Made by a program: the position numbers and the translations under genes. The notes beneath the pieces were generated by a model that did no database searches, was not told the origin of the DNA, and saw only the letters and a program-made list of their open reading frames with translations. From the NCBI GenBank assembly GCA_028279505.1, contig JANQNP010000028.1, positions 1 through 64,000 of the forward strand: a stretch of DNA of 64,000 nucleotides, in the 5' to 3' direction. Shown one piece after another: positions 42,734 through 51,169 of this stretch. The DNA is from Dehalococcoidia bacterium (GTDB lineage Bacteria; Chloroflexota; Dehalococcoidia; UBA2979). The stretch's first letter is position 1. Each line of letters begins with the position of its first letter.

Positions 42734-45406
42734 ATGACGATTCGCAACCTCGAAGCGTTGTTCGAGCCGCAGTCGGTGGCGCTCATCGGCGCGAGTCCGC
42801 GGCAAGGATCGCTCGGGCAGTTGCTCGCGCGGAACATGCGGCGTGCCGGGTTTCGAGGGCGGATCGACTTCGTGCATCCGCGCGCGGAGGAGATCGAGGG
42901 GCAGGTCAGCTACCCGGACGTGGCTTCGCTGCCGGAGGTGCCGGACCTGGCGGTGATCGCGACGCCGCCGGATGCGGTGGCCGGGATCATTGGCGAGCTG
43001 GGGGAGCGGGGGACGCGCGGGGCGGTGGTGATCACGGCCGGCTTCGGGGAGGGCGGGAGCGCCGAGGGGGTGGCGCGGCGACAGGCGATCCTCGACGCCG
43101 CGCAGCCGCACCTGCTGCGGATCGTCGGGCCGAACGGGGTCGGGCTGGTGATCCCGCGACTGGGCCTCGATGCGAGTTTCGTGCACCTGCCGGTTGCCGA
43201 CGGCGGGCTGGCGTTCGTGGGGCAGTCGGGCGCGGTGATCGTGGGGGTCGTCGACTGGGCGCAGCCGCGCGGGGTGGGGTTCTCGCACCTCGTGTCGATG
43301 GGCGACATGGCGGACGTCGACTTCGGTGACATGCTCGACTACCTCGCGCGGGACCCAGGGACGACGGCGATCCTGCTCTACATTGAGGCGGTCACGAACA
43401 CGCGCAAGTTCATGTCGGCGGCGCGCGCGGCGGCGCGAGTGAAGCCGGTGATCGTGATGAAGGCGGGACGCCACGAGGAGGGCGCGCGGGCGGCGGCGTC
43501 TCACACCGGCGCGCTCGCGGGGAGCGACGCGGTCCACGACGCGGCGTTCCGGCGCGCCGGGATGCTGCGGGTGACCTCGCTGCGTGAGCTGTTCGAGGCG
43601 GCGGAGCTGCTCTCGGATGGGGTCGAGCCGCGAGGCGACCGGCTGGCGATCGTGACGAACGGGGGCGGGTTCGGGGTGCTCGCCACTGACGCGTTGATCG
43701 AGGAGGGTGGTCGGCTCGCGGAGCTGGACCCGGCGACGATCGCGGCGCTGGATCGGGTGCTGCCCGCGACGTGGAGTCGGGCGAACCCGATCGACATCAT
43801 TGGCGACGCGCCCGGCGAGCGGTACGTCGAGGCGATCGGGCATGTGCTTGACGATCCCGGCGTGGACGCGGTGCTGGTGATGAACTGCCCGACGGCGGTC
43901 GCCTCCAGCTTCGAGGCGGCCGAGGCGGTGGTGGGGGCGCTCGCCGACCTCGATGGCCAGCACGACGTGCCGGTGATCGGGGCGTGGATCGGGGACAGCG
44001 CCGAGGCGCTGCGCGCGCGTCGCCTACTGGACGATCACGGCCTCGCGGTGTTCGAGACGCCGGATGAGGCGGTGGGCGCGTTCATGCACGGGGTGCGCTA
44101 CTCGCGGGCGCAGGCTCAGCTCCTCGAGACGCCGCCGGCGCTGGACGCGGATCAGCTGCCCGACCGCGACGCTGCGCTCGCCGTAGTGGACGGCGCGATC
44201 GCGGAGGAGCGGGAGTGGCTCAGCGAGCACGAGGCGAAGGGCGTGCTCGCCGCCTACGGGATCCCGACGGTGGAGACGGTGGTCGCGCGCGACCTCGATG
44301 AGCTGACCGCGGAGGCCGACCGGCTCGGGTACCCGGTGGTGGTGAAGATCCTCTCGCCGCAGATCACGCACAAGAGCGACGTCGGTGGCGTGGCGCTCGA
44401 CCTCGGGAGTGCCGAGGCGGCACGCGATGCCGCGCGACGGATGGTCGAGCGGGCGCGCGCGGTGGCGCCGGACGCGACGATCGAGGGGTTCACGGTGCAG
44501 CCGATGGTCGAACGGCCCGGCGCGCAGGAGTTGATCCTCGGAATGACCGAGGACGCACAGTTCGGTCCGGTGCTCCTGTTCGGGCACGGCGGGACGGCGA
44601 CGGAGGTGATCGCGGACCGGGCGCTTGCGCTGCCGCCGCTGAACCTTGCGCTTGCTCGACGGCTGATCGGGGAGACGCGAGTGTCGCGGCTGCTCGCCGG
44701 GTATCGCGATCGCCCACCCGCGGACCTGGAGGCGATCGCTGAGACGCTGGTGCGGCTCTCCGACCTCGTGGTCGATCGGCCGGAGATCGTCGAGCTCGAC
44801 ATCAACCCGCTGCTCGCCGACGAGCGCGGCGTGCTCGCGCTCGATGCTCGGATCCGCGTCGTGCCCGGCGGACGGGAGATGCCGCTCGCGATCAGCCCTT
44901 ACCCGGCGCATCTCAGCCGGGCGGTGGTGGTCGCCGAACGGCCGATGATGCTGCGTCCGATTCGACCGGAGGATGAGCCGGTGGTCCGTGAGGCGATCCC
45001 GGAGCTGGATCCGGAGACGGCGCGCCCTCGATACCTGGCGCCGGTCGCGGATCTGTCGCACGAGACGGCCGCGCGGCTGACGCAGATCGACTACGACCGC
45101 GAGCTGCTGCTCGCGGTGATCGAGGGGCGGCGGTTGATTGGCCTCGGGCGGTTGGGCGCCGATCCCGACAACGTGCGGGCGGACCTCGAGCTGTCGACGC
45201 TCACGGACGAGACGCGCGAGGACTCGCTGGACGCGCTCCTCGATGCGTTGATCGCGGAGGCGCAGGTGCGGGGGATCGGCACGCTGAGCGTGCACCTGGA
45301 CGCCGAGCGGGTGGCGGCGGAGCGCTACCGCGCGCGTGGGTTCGCACCGCCCGAGGTTCGGGGGGACCTCGAGGAGTGGACCGCGGTGCTGGGTGCGGAG
45401 GCGTGA
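42734..45406 (+). CDS. ADP-forming acyl-CoA synthetase fused to GNAT domain
   Basis: From ATG 42734 the product has 890 residues. Domains in order are a CoA-binding domain (FEPQSVALIGASPRQGSLG), a ligase-CoA domain with the phospho-His loop AASHTGALAGSDAV, an ATP-grasp domain (GYPVVVKILSPQITHKSDVG then GVAL, about 540-700), and a C-terminal GNAT domain (LRPIRPEDEPVVREAIP, about 740-885). This is the Pat/acetate-CoA ligase arrangement. The His loop looks intact, so acyl-CoA plus ADP to ATP chemistry is possible, and the GNAT part could acetylate proteins such as acyl-CoA synthetases. A TTG at 42680 is an alternative start. GTGA overlaps the next gene. Confidence 0.93.
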   Translation: MTIRNLEALFEPQSVALIGASPRQGSLGQLLARNMRRAGFRGRIDFVHPRAEEIEGQVSYPDVASLPEVPDLAVIATPPDAVAGIIGELGERGTRGAVVITAGFGEGGSAEGVARRQAILDAAQPHLLRIVGPNGVGLVIPRLGLDASFVHLPVADGGLAFVGQSGAVIVGVVDWAQPRGVGFSHLVSMGDMADVDFGDMLDYLARDPGTTAILLYIEAVTNTRKFMSAARAAARVKPVIVMKAGRHEEGARAAASHTGALAGSDAVHDAAFRRAGMLRVTSLRELFEAAELLSDGVEPRGDRLAIVTNGGGFGVLATDALIEEGGRLAELDPATIAALDRVLPATWSRANPIDIIGDAPGERYVEAIGHVLDDPGVDAVLVMNCPTAVASSFEAAEAVVGALADLDGQHDVPVIGAWIGDSAEALRARRLLDDHGLAVFETPDEAVGAFMHGVRYSRAQAQLLETPPALDADQLPDRDAALAVVDGAIAEEREWLSEHEAKGVLAAYGIPTVETVVARDLDELTAEADRLGYPVVVKILSPQITHKSDVGGVALDLGSAEAARDAARRMVERARAVAPDATIEGFTVQPMVERPGAQELILGMTEDAQFGPVLLFGHGGTATEVIADRALALPPLNLALARRLIGETRVSRLLAGYRDRPPADLEAIAETLVRLSDLVVDRPEIVELDINPLLADERGVLALDARIRVVPGGREMPLAISPYPAHLSRAVVVAERPMMLRPIRPEDEPVVREAIPELDPETARPRYLAPVADLSHETAARLTQIDYDRELLLAVIEGRRLIGLGRLGADPDNVRADLELSTLTDETREDSLDALLDALIAEAQVRGIGTLSVHLDAERVAAERYRARGFAPPEVRGDLEEWTAVLGAEA

Positions 45407-45915
45407 GGCGGACGGCGCTCGTAGTTCCGGTGCCGGAGGCTGAGCCGCTGGTCGCCGAGCATCGCGCGCGACACGATCCGTCGGCAGCCCTCGGGGTTCC
45501 CGCGCACATCACCATCCTCGTGCCGTGGGTTGGGGCGGAGCAGGTGGCCGAGCCGGATCGTGAGGCGATCCGCGCGATTGCGGCGCGGACGGCGGCGTTC
45601 GAGTACGAGCTCGGGGCGTTCGGACGCTTCGAGGGCGGGACGCTGTTCCTCCGACCGGATCCGCCGGAGCCGTTCGTTCGGCTGACCGAGGCAGTCGTTG
45701 GCCGATGGCCCGATCACCCACCGTACGAGGGGGCGTTCGCCGAGATTGTTCCGCATCTTACGGTGGCTGAGTCGGCGGATGACGCCTCGGTCGCGGCGAT
45801 CGAGGCCGAGGTCACGCCGCACCTGCCGCTCGTGGCGACCGCGAGTTCCCTGCTGTTGCTCGTCGAGGAGCCGGACGGGCGCTGGGCCGAGGTCGAGCGG
45901 ATGCGGTTCGCTTAG
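45403..45915 (+). CDS. 2H phosphoesterase, 2'-5' RNA ligase-like
   Basis: This 170-residue protein has the two H-x-T motifs that define the 2H superfamily: AHITILVPWVG at about residue 34 and PHLTVAES at about residue 122. The two His act on 2',3'-cyclic or 2'-5' phosphodiesters in RNA or cyclic nucleotides. The GTG start at 45403 overlaps the stop of the acyl-CoA synthetase gene (GTGA), so the two are probably translated together. A hairpin with T-rich tail at 45959-45978 may end the operon. The substrate is not evident. Confidence 0.85.
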   Translation: MRRTALVVPVPEAEPLVAEHRARHDPSAALGVPAHITILVPWVGAEQVAEPDREAIRAIAARTAAFEYELGAFGRFEGGTLFLRPDPPEPFVRLTEAVVGRWPDHPPYEGAFAEIVPHLTVAESADDASVAAIEAEVTPHLPLVATASSLLLLVEEPDGRWAEVERMRFA

Positions 45916-45958
45916 TCGGTTCCGAGGTGGTTCGGCTGGTTCCTCAGGCCGTTCTTAG

Positions 45959-45979
45959 GGCCGCCTCAGGGCGGCCTTA
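45959..45979 (+). terminator. Hairpin terminator after the 2H gene
   Basis: GGCCGCC (45959-45965) pairs with GGCGGCC (45970-45976) across a TCAG loop, followed by TTAT. It lies 43 bp after the stop of the 2H gene and 56 bp before the YHYH gene. The stem is short, but its place suits transcription termination. Confidence 0.5.
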
Positions 45980-46034
45980 TCGCGTCCTCCGACCATTCGT
46001 GCATCAGGTGATCGAGCACGAACAGGGGCGCGTC

Positions 46035-47093
46035 ATGGCTCACCTTCGCGAGCACACGGACACGGGACGGATCGGCCGGCGACGGCTGCTGCAGGGCATG
46101 GGGGCGGCTGGCTTCGCGGTCGTGTTCGCCTCGGCCTGCCGAGGTGGCGGCGAGGAGTCCGAGGCGGCGACGGCGACCTCGACGATTGCCGAGGCGACCG
46201 CAGCCGCTGGCGCATCGACCGCTGAGACGACCGTGGTGACCGCCGGGCTGGAGACGGCAAGCACGGCGATGCCCGTCGGGACCAATCCGTTCGACGATTA
46301 CCGCTATGACAACGCCGCGACCGGGACGCAGGTGCGGATCTGGGTGCAGGACGGCGTGCGCTACATCGAGGCGAACGGGTTGCCCGATCACGAGACGGGG
46401 ACGTTTCCGAACGCGAACAACCCGAATGCGATCAGCGAGCAGTCGTATTCGTTTCAGGTGCCGGCTGAGCCATCCGTCGCTGGAACCTCGACGGCGAACG
46501 GGATCCTCGACCGGTTCGGGATCGCGATCAACGGGGTCACGTTCGATCCGGGTGCGGCGGAGTTCTGGAACGGCGACTTAAGCTCGGGGTGGCAGCTCGA
46601 ACCCCTCGCGAGTGGGATCGACCTCGGGGAGGACGAGAGCAACGCGCACGTCCAGCCGACCGGCGGGTACCACTACCACGGGATGCCGGAGGGGATGATC
46701 GCCGGCGAGTCGGGCGCGAACCACTCGCCGCTGATCGGGTTCGCGGCGGACGGGTTTCCGATCTACGCGCGATACGGGTACGCCGACGCCTCGGATGCGT
46801 CGAGCGGCATTGTGCGGTTGCAGTCCAGCTACCGGCTGAAGTCGGGGAACAGGCCGGACGGTCCAGGTGGCACGTACGACGGCAGCTACGTCGCCGACTA
46901 CGAGTGGGTGCCGGGGAGCGGCGACCTAGACGAGAACAACGGCCGCAGCGGGGTCACGCCGGAGTATCCCGGCGGCACGTACTACTACGTCGTCACCGAC
47001 GACTTTCCGTTCATCCCTCGGAGCTTCGCCGGCTCGCCGGATCCGGGCTTCGCGCGGGCCGCGACTCCGGGAGGCGGCCCGCCGCGTCTCTGA
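46035..47093 (+). CDS. YHYH-domain lipoprotein with Tat-type signal
   Basis: From ATG 46035 the protein has 352 residues. The N-terminus carries twin arginines (GRIGRRRLLQGMGAAGFAVV) and a lipobox ending at Cys35 (FASAC), so it is likely exported folded by Tat and lipidated. A low-complexity Ala/Thr/Glu linker follows. The main domain contains the family hallmark GYHYHGMPEGM near residue 214, together with GFAADGFPIYARYGYAD and GGTYYYVVTDDFPFIPR. YHYH proteins are of unknown function and may bind metal through the His residues. AGGGG 9 nt upstream supports this start. Confidence 0.88.
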   Translation: MAHLREHTDTGRIGRRRLLQGMGAAGFAVVFASACRGGGEESEAATATSTIAEATAAAGASTAETTVVTAGLETASTAMPVGTNPFDDYRYDNAATGTQVRIWVQDGVRYIEANGLPDHETGTFPNANNPNAISEQSYSFQVPAEPSVAGTSTANGILDRFGIAINGVTFDPGAAEFWNGDLSSGWQLEPLASGIDLGEDESNAHVQPTGGYHYHGMPEGMIAGESGANHSPLIGFAADGFPIYARYGYADASDASSGIVRLQSSYRLKSGNRPDGPGGTYDGSYVADYEWVPGSGDLDENNGRSGVTPEYPGGTYYYVVTDDFPFIPRSFAGSPDPGFARAATPGGGPPRL

Positions 47094-47188
47094 CGTGAGG
47101 GGCCGGCAGCGCTGCTTCGTGGATAGAGTCGATGTGGTTGAGCCAGCCACAGGCGGGCCAGATCGACTCATGAACGGAGCAAGCGACG

Positions 47189-47524
47189 ATGGCCGGAGAC
47201 CTCAGCTACTTCTACATCCCCGTCGCGGATCGACAGCGAGCCGGGGTGTTCTTCTCGGCTCTGCTCGGGTGGGACCTGACCGAGCGTCCCGGCGGCGACG
47301 GCTACCAGATCGACAATACGAGCCCGCACGGCGGCATCGTCGAGGGGCGCGAGGGCAACCGACCGCACGTCTACTTCCACGTCGACGACATCGACCACGC
47401 CGTCGAGCGGATCCAGCAGCTCGGGGGTTCGGCGTCGGAGATCGACCGGTTCGAGGAGGGCGCCAGCGCCGAGTGCGTCGACGATCAGGGCACGGTGTTC
47501 GGGTTGTTCCAGCCCGCTCGCTAG
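47189..47524 (+). CDS. VOC-family (glyoxalase-fold) protein
   Basis: This 111-residue protein has the VOC strand-helix opening LSYFYIPVADRQRAGVFFSA, followed by VYFHVDDIDHAVERIQQLGG. It ends ECVDDQGTVFGLFQPAR, where the usual metal-ligand position in DPxGN reads DDQGT. It may therefore bind a ligand rather than a catalytic metal. A GGAG lies 9 nt upstream of the ATG. It converges with a DinB-family gene 15 nt away. Its role, likely small-molecule binding or detoxification, is inferred from family only. Confidence 0.82.
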   Translation: MAGDLSYFYIPVADRQRAGVFFSALLGWDLTERPGGDGYQIDNTSPHGGIVEGREGNRPHVYFHVDDIDHAVERIQQLGGSASEIDRFEEGASAECVDDQGTVFGLFQPAR

Positions 47525-47539
47525 GTCGTCGTCGCGGGG

Positions 47540-48061
47540 CTAGCGGCCCTGGGCGAGCAGCGTTCGGATCTCCTGGATCTGACCGCGGTGCTCGGCCTCG
47601 TGTTCGCGCAGGTGGTGGAGGATCCACTCCGGGGTTCCGCCACCCCTGGGGACCTCGCGGTGCCGGCGGAAGTCCTCGTGGGTGAGGTCGGCGAGGTCGG
47701 CGCGGAGGTGCTGGCGTACGGTCGCGAGGCGGGCGAGGTGCTCGTCGAGCGGGATGCCGCGCACCGGGGTGAGCCGGCCGTTCTCTTCGCGCACGTCCTG
47801 AGGGAAGAGCGGCGAGGACCAGTCGGGCATGGGCTGTTCGAGGATGTCGCGGTAGAGCCAGTCACGCTCGACGGCGGCGACGTGATAGAGCAGGGCGCCG
47901 ATCGTGTTGCCGCCGCCGATCGGGATCGCGTCCACCTGTGACGGTTGCAGGCCCTCGACGGCCTCGAGCGTCCGCGCGCGGGTGTCGTCCATCATCCAGA
48001 GCGCGGCGCCGAGGTGCGGCTCGACGCCGGGCGTCGGGTGCACGACATGGTCGTTGCTCAC
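47540..48061 (-). CDS. DinB-family protein
   Basis: The 173-residue protein has a four-helix DinB/YfiT-like fold with three metal-ligand His candidates: LLYHVAAVERDWL, RQHLRADLAD and LHHLREHEAEHRGQIQEIR. Members are metal-dependent proteins, some of them thiol S-transferases, but most are uncharacterised. The ending HRGQIQEIRTLLAQ is strongly family-like. It lies 30 nt downstream of a P450 gene on the same strand and may be co-transcribed with it. A second DinB-type gene is at 58677-59192. Confidence 0.85.
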   Translation of the reverse strand: MSNDHVVHPTPGVEPHLGAALWMMDDTRARTLEAVEGLQPSQVDAIPIGGGNTIGALLYHVAAVERDWLYRDILEQPMPDWSSPLFPQDVREENGRLTPVRGIPLDEHLARLATVRQHLRADLADLTHEDFRRHREVPRGGGTPEWILHHLREHEAEHRGQIQEIRTLLAQGR

Positions 48062-48091
48062 TGGCGTCGCCTCTCTCGTTGGCGGTCGGGG

Positions 48092-49411
48092 CTAGGCGGT
48101 GGCGGCGACGCGCGCGTGCACCGGGGTCACGTCGACGGGCAGCGACTCGAGGCCGCGGAGGACGATGTGGTCCTTGTAACGCGGCTCCGCCGAGAGCCGC
48201 AGCGTCTCGTAACGCGCCAGCAGTCGCGAGAACGCCACCTGGCCCTCCATGCGCGCGAGCGGCGCGCCGAGGCAGTGGTGGATGCCACGGCCAAAGGAGA
48301 GGTGCCGCTTGCTGCCGCGCGTGATGTCGAGATCCTCGGGATGCTCGAACTCCTCGGGATCGTGGTTGGCGCCGCCGAGGAGCAGGATCACCTGCTGGCC
48401 GCGCTTGATCAGGTGGCCGTCCCATTCGACGTCCTCGAGGGCGGTTCGGCCGTTCGTCTGCACGGCGCTGTCGTAGCGCAGCAGCTCTTCGACCGCGGAT
48501 TCGATCAGCTCCGGCTCGCGGCGGAGCCGTTCGAGCTGGTCGGGGTGCTTCAGCAGGGCGAGGAGGCCGTTGCCGATCAGGTTGGTCGTCGTCTCGTTGC
48601 CGGCGATCAGGATCAGGCGGAGCGTGACGAGCAGCTCCTCGTGGGTGAGCTTGTCGCCGGCCTCCTCGGCCTCGATCAGGCGGCTGATCAGGTCGTCGCG
48701 CGGCTCGACGCGGCGCTGCTCGATGATGCCCTCGAAGTAGCGGCCGAGCTCCTCGTTCGCGACGTCGGCCGCGGCGAGCTCGGGGCCGGTGATCGTGGGT
48801 TCGAGGGTGCGCGCCACCTTGTCGGACCACTCCTTGAACCGCGGCATGTCCTCGGGCGGGACGCCGAGCATCTCGGCGATGACGGTGATCGGGAGCGGCA
48901 CAGCGAGCGCCTGGAGCATGTCGATGTGGCGGCGGCCGCTCGCCGCCTGGGCGTCGATGTCGTCGAGCAGGTCGTCGACGAGCGCCTCGATGCGGGGGCG
49001 CAGCGCCTCGATGGCCTTCGGGGTGAAGGCGCGGGTGACGAGCGAGCGCATCCGGGTGTGGTCGGGCTGGTCGATCATCAGGATCGAACGGGCCTCGTTC
49101 AGGTTCGCGGCGGTGTCGTTCGCGGGGACGTCGGCGTTGCGCGAGTCGTTCGAGAAGCGCTTGTGATCGCGGAGGATCGCGTCGCAGTCCTCGTAGCGGG
49201 TGAACACCCATGCGTTGGTCAGCTCGCTGAAGTGGATCGGGTCCTTCGCGCGGAGCTGCTCGTAGGTGTCGGTTGGGTGCTGGTGATAGCCGTCATCGAG
49301 GGGGTTCCAGGTGGTGCCGGACTTCACGCGCTCCTTGAGCAGCGTGCCGCGGATGTAGAGCGGCTGGGCGACGCGCGCGACGGCGCGACGCAGGGATCGA
49401 ATGGCGGACAT
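48092..49411 (-). CDS. Cytochrome P450
   Basis: This 439-residue soluble bacterial P450 has all landmarks: I-helix LRLILIAGNETTTNLIGNGL (about 265-285), the E-x-x-R of EELLR (309-312), and the heme loop LSFGRGIHHCLGAPLARME with ligand Cys380. It begins with a short basic segment and no membrane anchor, so it is cytosolic and needs a ferredoxin and reductase. No reductase gene is next to it; the fused ferredoxin at 55133 is 6 kb away. Likely reactions are hydroxylation or epoxidation of a lipid, terpene or foreign compound. Confidence 0.96.
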   Translation of the reverse strand: MSAIRSLRRAVARVAQPLYIRGTLLKERVKSGTTWNPLDDGYHQHPTDTYEQLRAKDPIHFSELTNAWVFTRYEDCDAILRDHKRFSNDSRNADVPANDTAANLNEARSILMIDQPDHTRMRSLVTRAFTPKAIEALRPRIEALVDDLLDDIDAQAASGRRHIDMLQALAVPLPITVIAEMLGVPPEDMPRFKEWSDKVARTLEPTITGPELAAADVANEELGRYFEGIIEQRRVEPRDDLISRLIEAEEAGDKLTHEELLVTLRLILIAGNETTTNLIGNGLLALLKHPDQLERLRREPELIESAVEELLRYDSAVQTNGRTALEDVEWDGHLIKRGQQVILLLGGANHDPEEFEHPEDLDITRGSKRHLSFGRGIHHCLGAPLARMEGQVAFSRLLARYETLRLSAEPRYKDHIVLRGLESLPVDVTPVHARVAATA

Positions 49412-49468
49412 GAGCGCCTCCTCGGTGACATTTGAGTCTATCCATCACGGCGAGGGCGCGGCGTGGTC

Positions 49469-50176
49469 TCAGATCAGCTCGGTGATGCGGTGTACCACCC
49501 GATCGGGGGTGTGCTGGCTCCGGGCCGGAAGGCCACGGCGGCGTCCGTCGACCCAGATGCCGAAGATGCCGTGACGTTGCGGCGCCGCGACGTCCCATTC
49601 GAGGTTGTCGCCGACGAACCAGGTGGTCGCCGGGTCGGCGTTCATCGTGTCGAGGGCGTGCCGGTAGGCAGCGTCGTGCGGCTTGCCGAGGCCGAACTCC
49701 CCTTCGATCTGGATGTGGTCGAAGTGGTGTTCGAGGTCGAAGCGTTCGATCTTCGGGCGCTGTTCCGCGCTCGTGCCGTTTGTGACGAGGGCGAGCCGGC
49801 GGCCCTGCTCGCGGAGCGCCTCGAGGACCTCGATGGCCCCCTCGAAGAGGCGGATGCTGTCCTCGCGGCGCGCGCGGTAGCGCGCGGACATCTCGCGAGG
49901 CAGGTCGGTGCGGACGGGGACCTCGAGGGTGGCGAAGGCCTCGGCGATGATCGTGGCGCTGGCGCGGATGAGGTCGCGGCGACCTTCCTCGGCGCGGTCG
50001 TGGTCGGCCCAGAAGCGGTTCGCCGCCTCGTTGATCGCGCGTTGCAGCGCGTCGACGTCGGCGCCGGTCTCCTCGCGCACCTCGAGGCAAGTGAGCCGCC
50101 AGCATTCGGCGGAGTTCGACGAGAAGTCGATGATGGTGTCGTCGAGGTCGAAGAGGATGACGCGCGGGTCGTCCAT
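49469..50176 (-). CDS. HAD-superfamily hydrolase
   Basis: The 235-residue protein has motif I VILFDLDDTIIDFSSNSAEC with the nucleophile Asp at about 10, motif II ALVTNGTSAEQRPKIERFDL, the Lys in EFGLGKPHDAAYRHAL, and motif IV TWFVGDNLEWDVAAP. This is the YjjG/pyrimidine-nucleotidase or HAD-IA phosphatase type. It probably hydrolyses small phosphomonoesters. ATG 50176 is chosen; a longer frame to 50299 has no better site. It lies 57 nt upstream (in transcription) of the P450 gene at 48092-49411 and may share its message. Confidence 0.88.
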   Translation of the reverse strand: MDDPRVILFDLDDTIIDFSSNSAECWRLTCLEVREETGADVDALQRAINEAANRFWADHDRAEEGRRDLIRASATIIAEAFATLEVPVRTDLPREMSARYRARREDSIRLFEGAIEVLEALREQGRRLALVTNGTSAEQRPKIERFDLEHHFDHIQIEGEFGLGKPHDAAYRHALDTMNADPATTWFVGDNLEWDVAAPQRHGIFGIWVDGRRRGLPARSQHTPDRVVHRITELI

Positions 50177-50303
50177 GGCAGCACCTTCGCTGGTGGTCGA
50201 TCGTACCGTCCGCGCCGACCGACCGTCCGGTTGTTGGGCCTCGGTGGTGGCGCGTCGTTGTAGAGTGCGCGCGCGGCATGGCTCGCGCGGGGACGGCACG
50301 ACG

Positions 50304-51110
50304 ATGGGTGACTACGAGCTGATCGAGGTCGATCGCGACGGCCGCGTCGGGATCGTGCGGTTCAACCGTCCGGAGCGGCTCAACGCCTGGACCCAGGAGG
50401 TTGGGGCCGAACAGCTTCGCGCGGTGGCGGAGTTCAACGCGGACCCGGGGATCGCTGCGATCATCCTCACGGGCAATGGGCGCGCGTTCTGCTCCGGCGC
50501 CGATATCTCGATGTTCCGCGAGAGCATCGAGAGCGGTGAGCGGACGGGAGAACGGAACCCGGATACGCCCCGGTCGAGTTTCGCGGGCGACTGGATCGCG
50601 GCCTGCACGGAGGGGAAGCCAGTGATCGCCGCGATCAACGGGGCTTGCTACGGGATGGGCGCGACGATGGCGCTGCCGTGCGACGTGCGGATCGCCGGGC
50701 ATGACGCACGCATCTCGTTCCGCTTCCTGCGGATGGGTGTGACGCCGGAGCTCGGGTCGACCCACTTTCTGCCGCGCCTCGTCGGCCTCGGTCGCGCGAC
50801 GGAGTTCGTGCTCACGGCGCAGGACATCGACGCCGCGACCGCCCTCGATGCGGGTCTGGTCACGCATGTCGCGCCCGAGGGGGAACTGATGGCGGTGGCG
50901 CACGAGGTGGCGGCGAAGATCGCCGAGCACCCGGCGCCGCAGATCCAGTCGGCGAAGCGGATGCTGCAGGCGAATGCGATCGAGGACGACATCGGCGAGG
51001 TGCTCGAACTCGAGGGTCAGCTGCTCGATGAGGCGTTCGCCACGGCGGAGCATGCCGAAGCGGTGGCGGCGTTCATGGAGAAGCGCGAGCCGCGCTTCTA
51101 CGCCGACTAG
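50304..51110 (+). CDS. Enoyl-CoA hydratase/isomerase family protein
   Basis: This 268-residue crotonase has normal length. The two oxyanion segments are LTGNGRAFCSGADISMF and AINGACYGMGATMALPCDVR. In the catalytic region FLRMGVTPELGSTHFLPR the second acid (Glu in ELG) is present, but the first acid position reads Arg or Met. The enzyme might thus act as an isomerase or other crotonase rather than a hydratase. The ending AAFMEKREPRFY is typical. It diverges from the HAD gene and is flanked by two P450 genes, which fits catabolism of a lipid or ring compound. Confidence 0.92.
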   Translation: MGDYELIEVDRDGRVGIVRFNRPERLNAWTQEVGAEQLRAVAEFNADPGIAAIILTGNGRAFCSGADISMFRESIESGERTGERNPDTPRSSFAGDWIAACTEGKPVIAAINGACYGMGATMALPCDVRIAGHDARISFRFLRMGVTPELGSTHFLPRLVGLGRATEFVLTAQDIDAATALDAGLVTHVAPEGELMAVAHEVAAKIAEHPAPQIQSAKRMLQANAIEDDIGEVLELEGQLLDEAFATAEHAEAVAAFMEKREPRFYAD

Positions 51111-51169
51111 CCCAACGCCGTTGGCGACGCTCCGGCGCGCACTGATCGCGCGCCTGGGGAGGTGGGCGG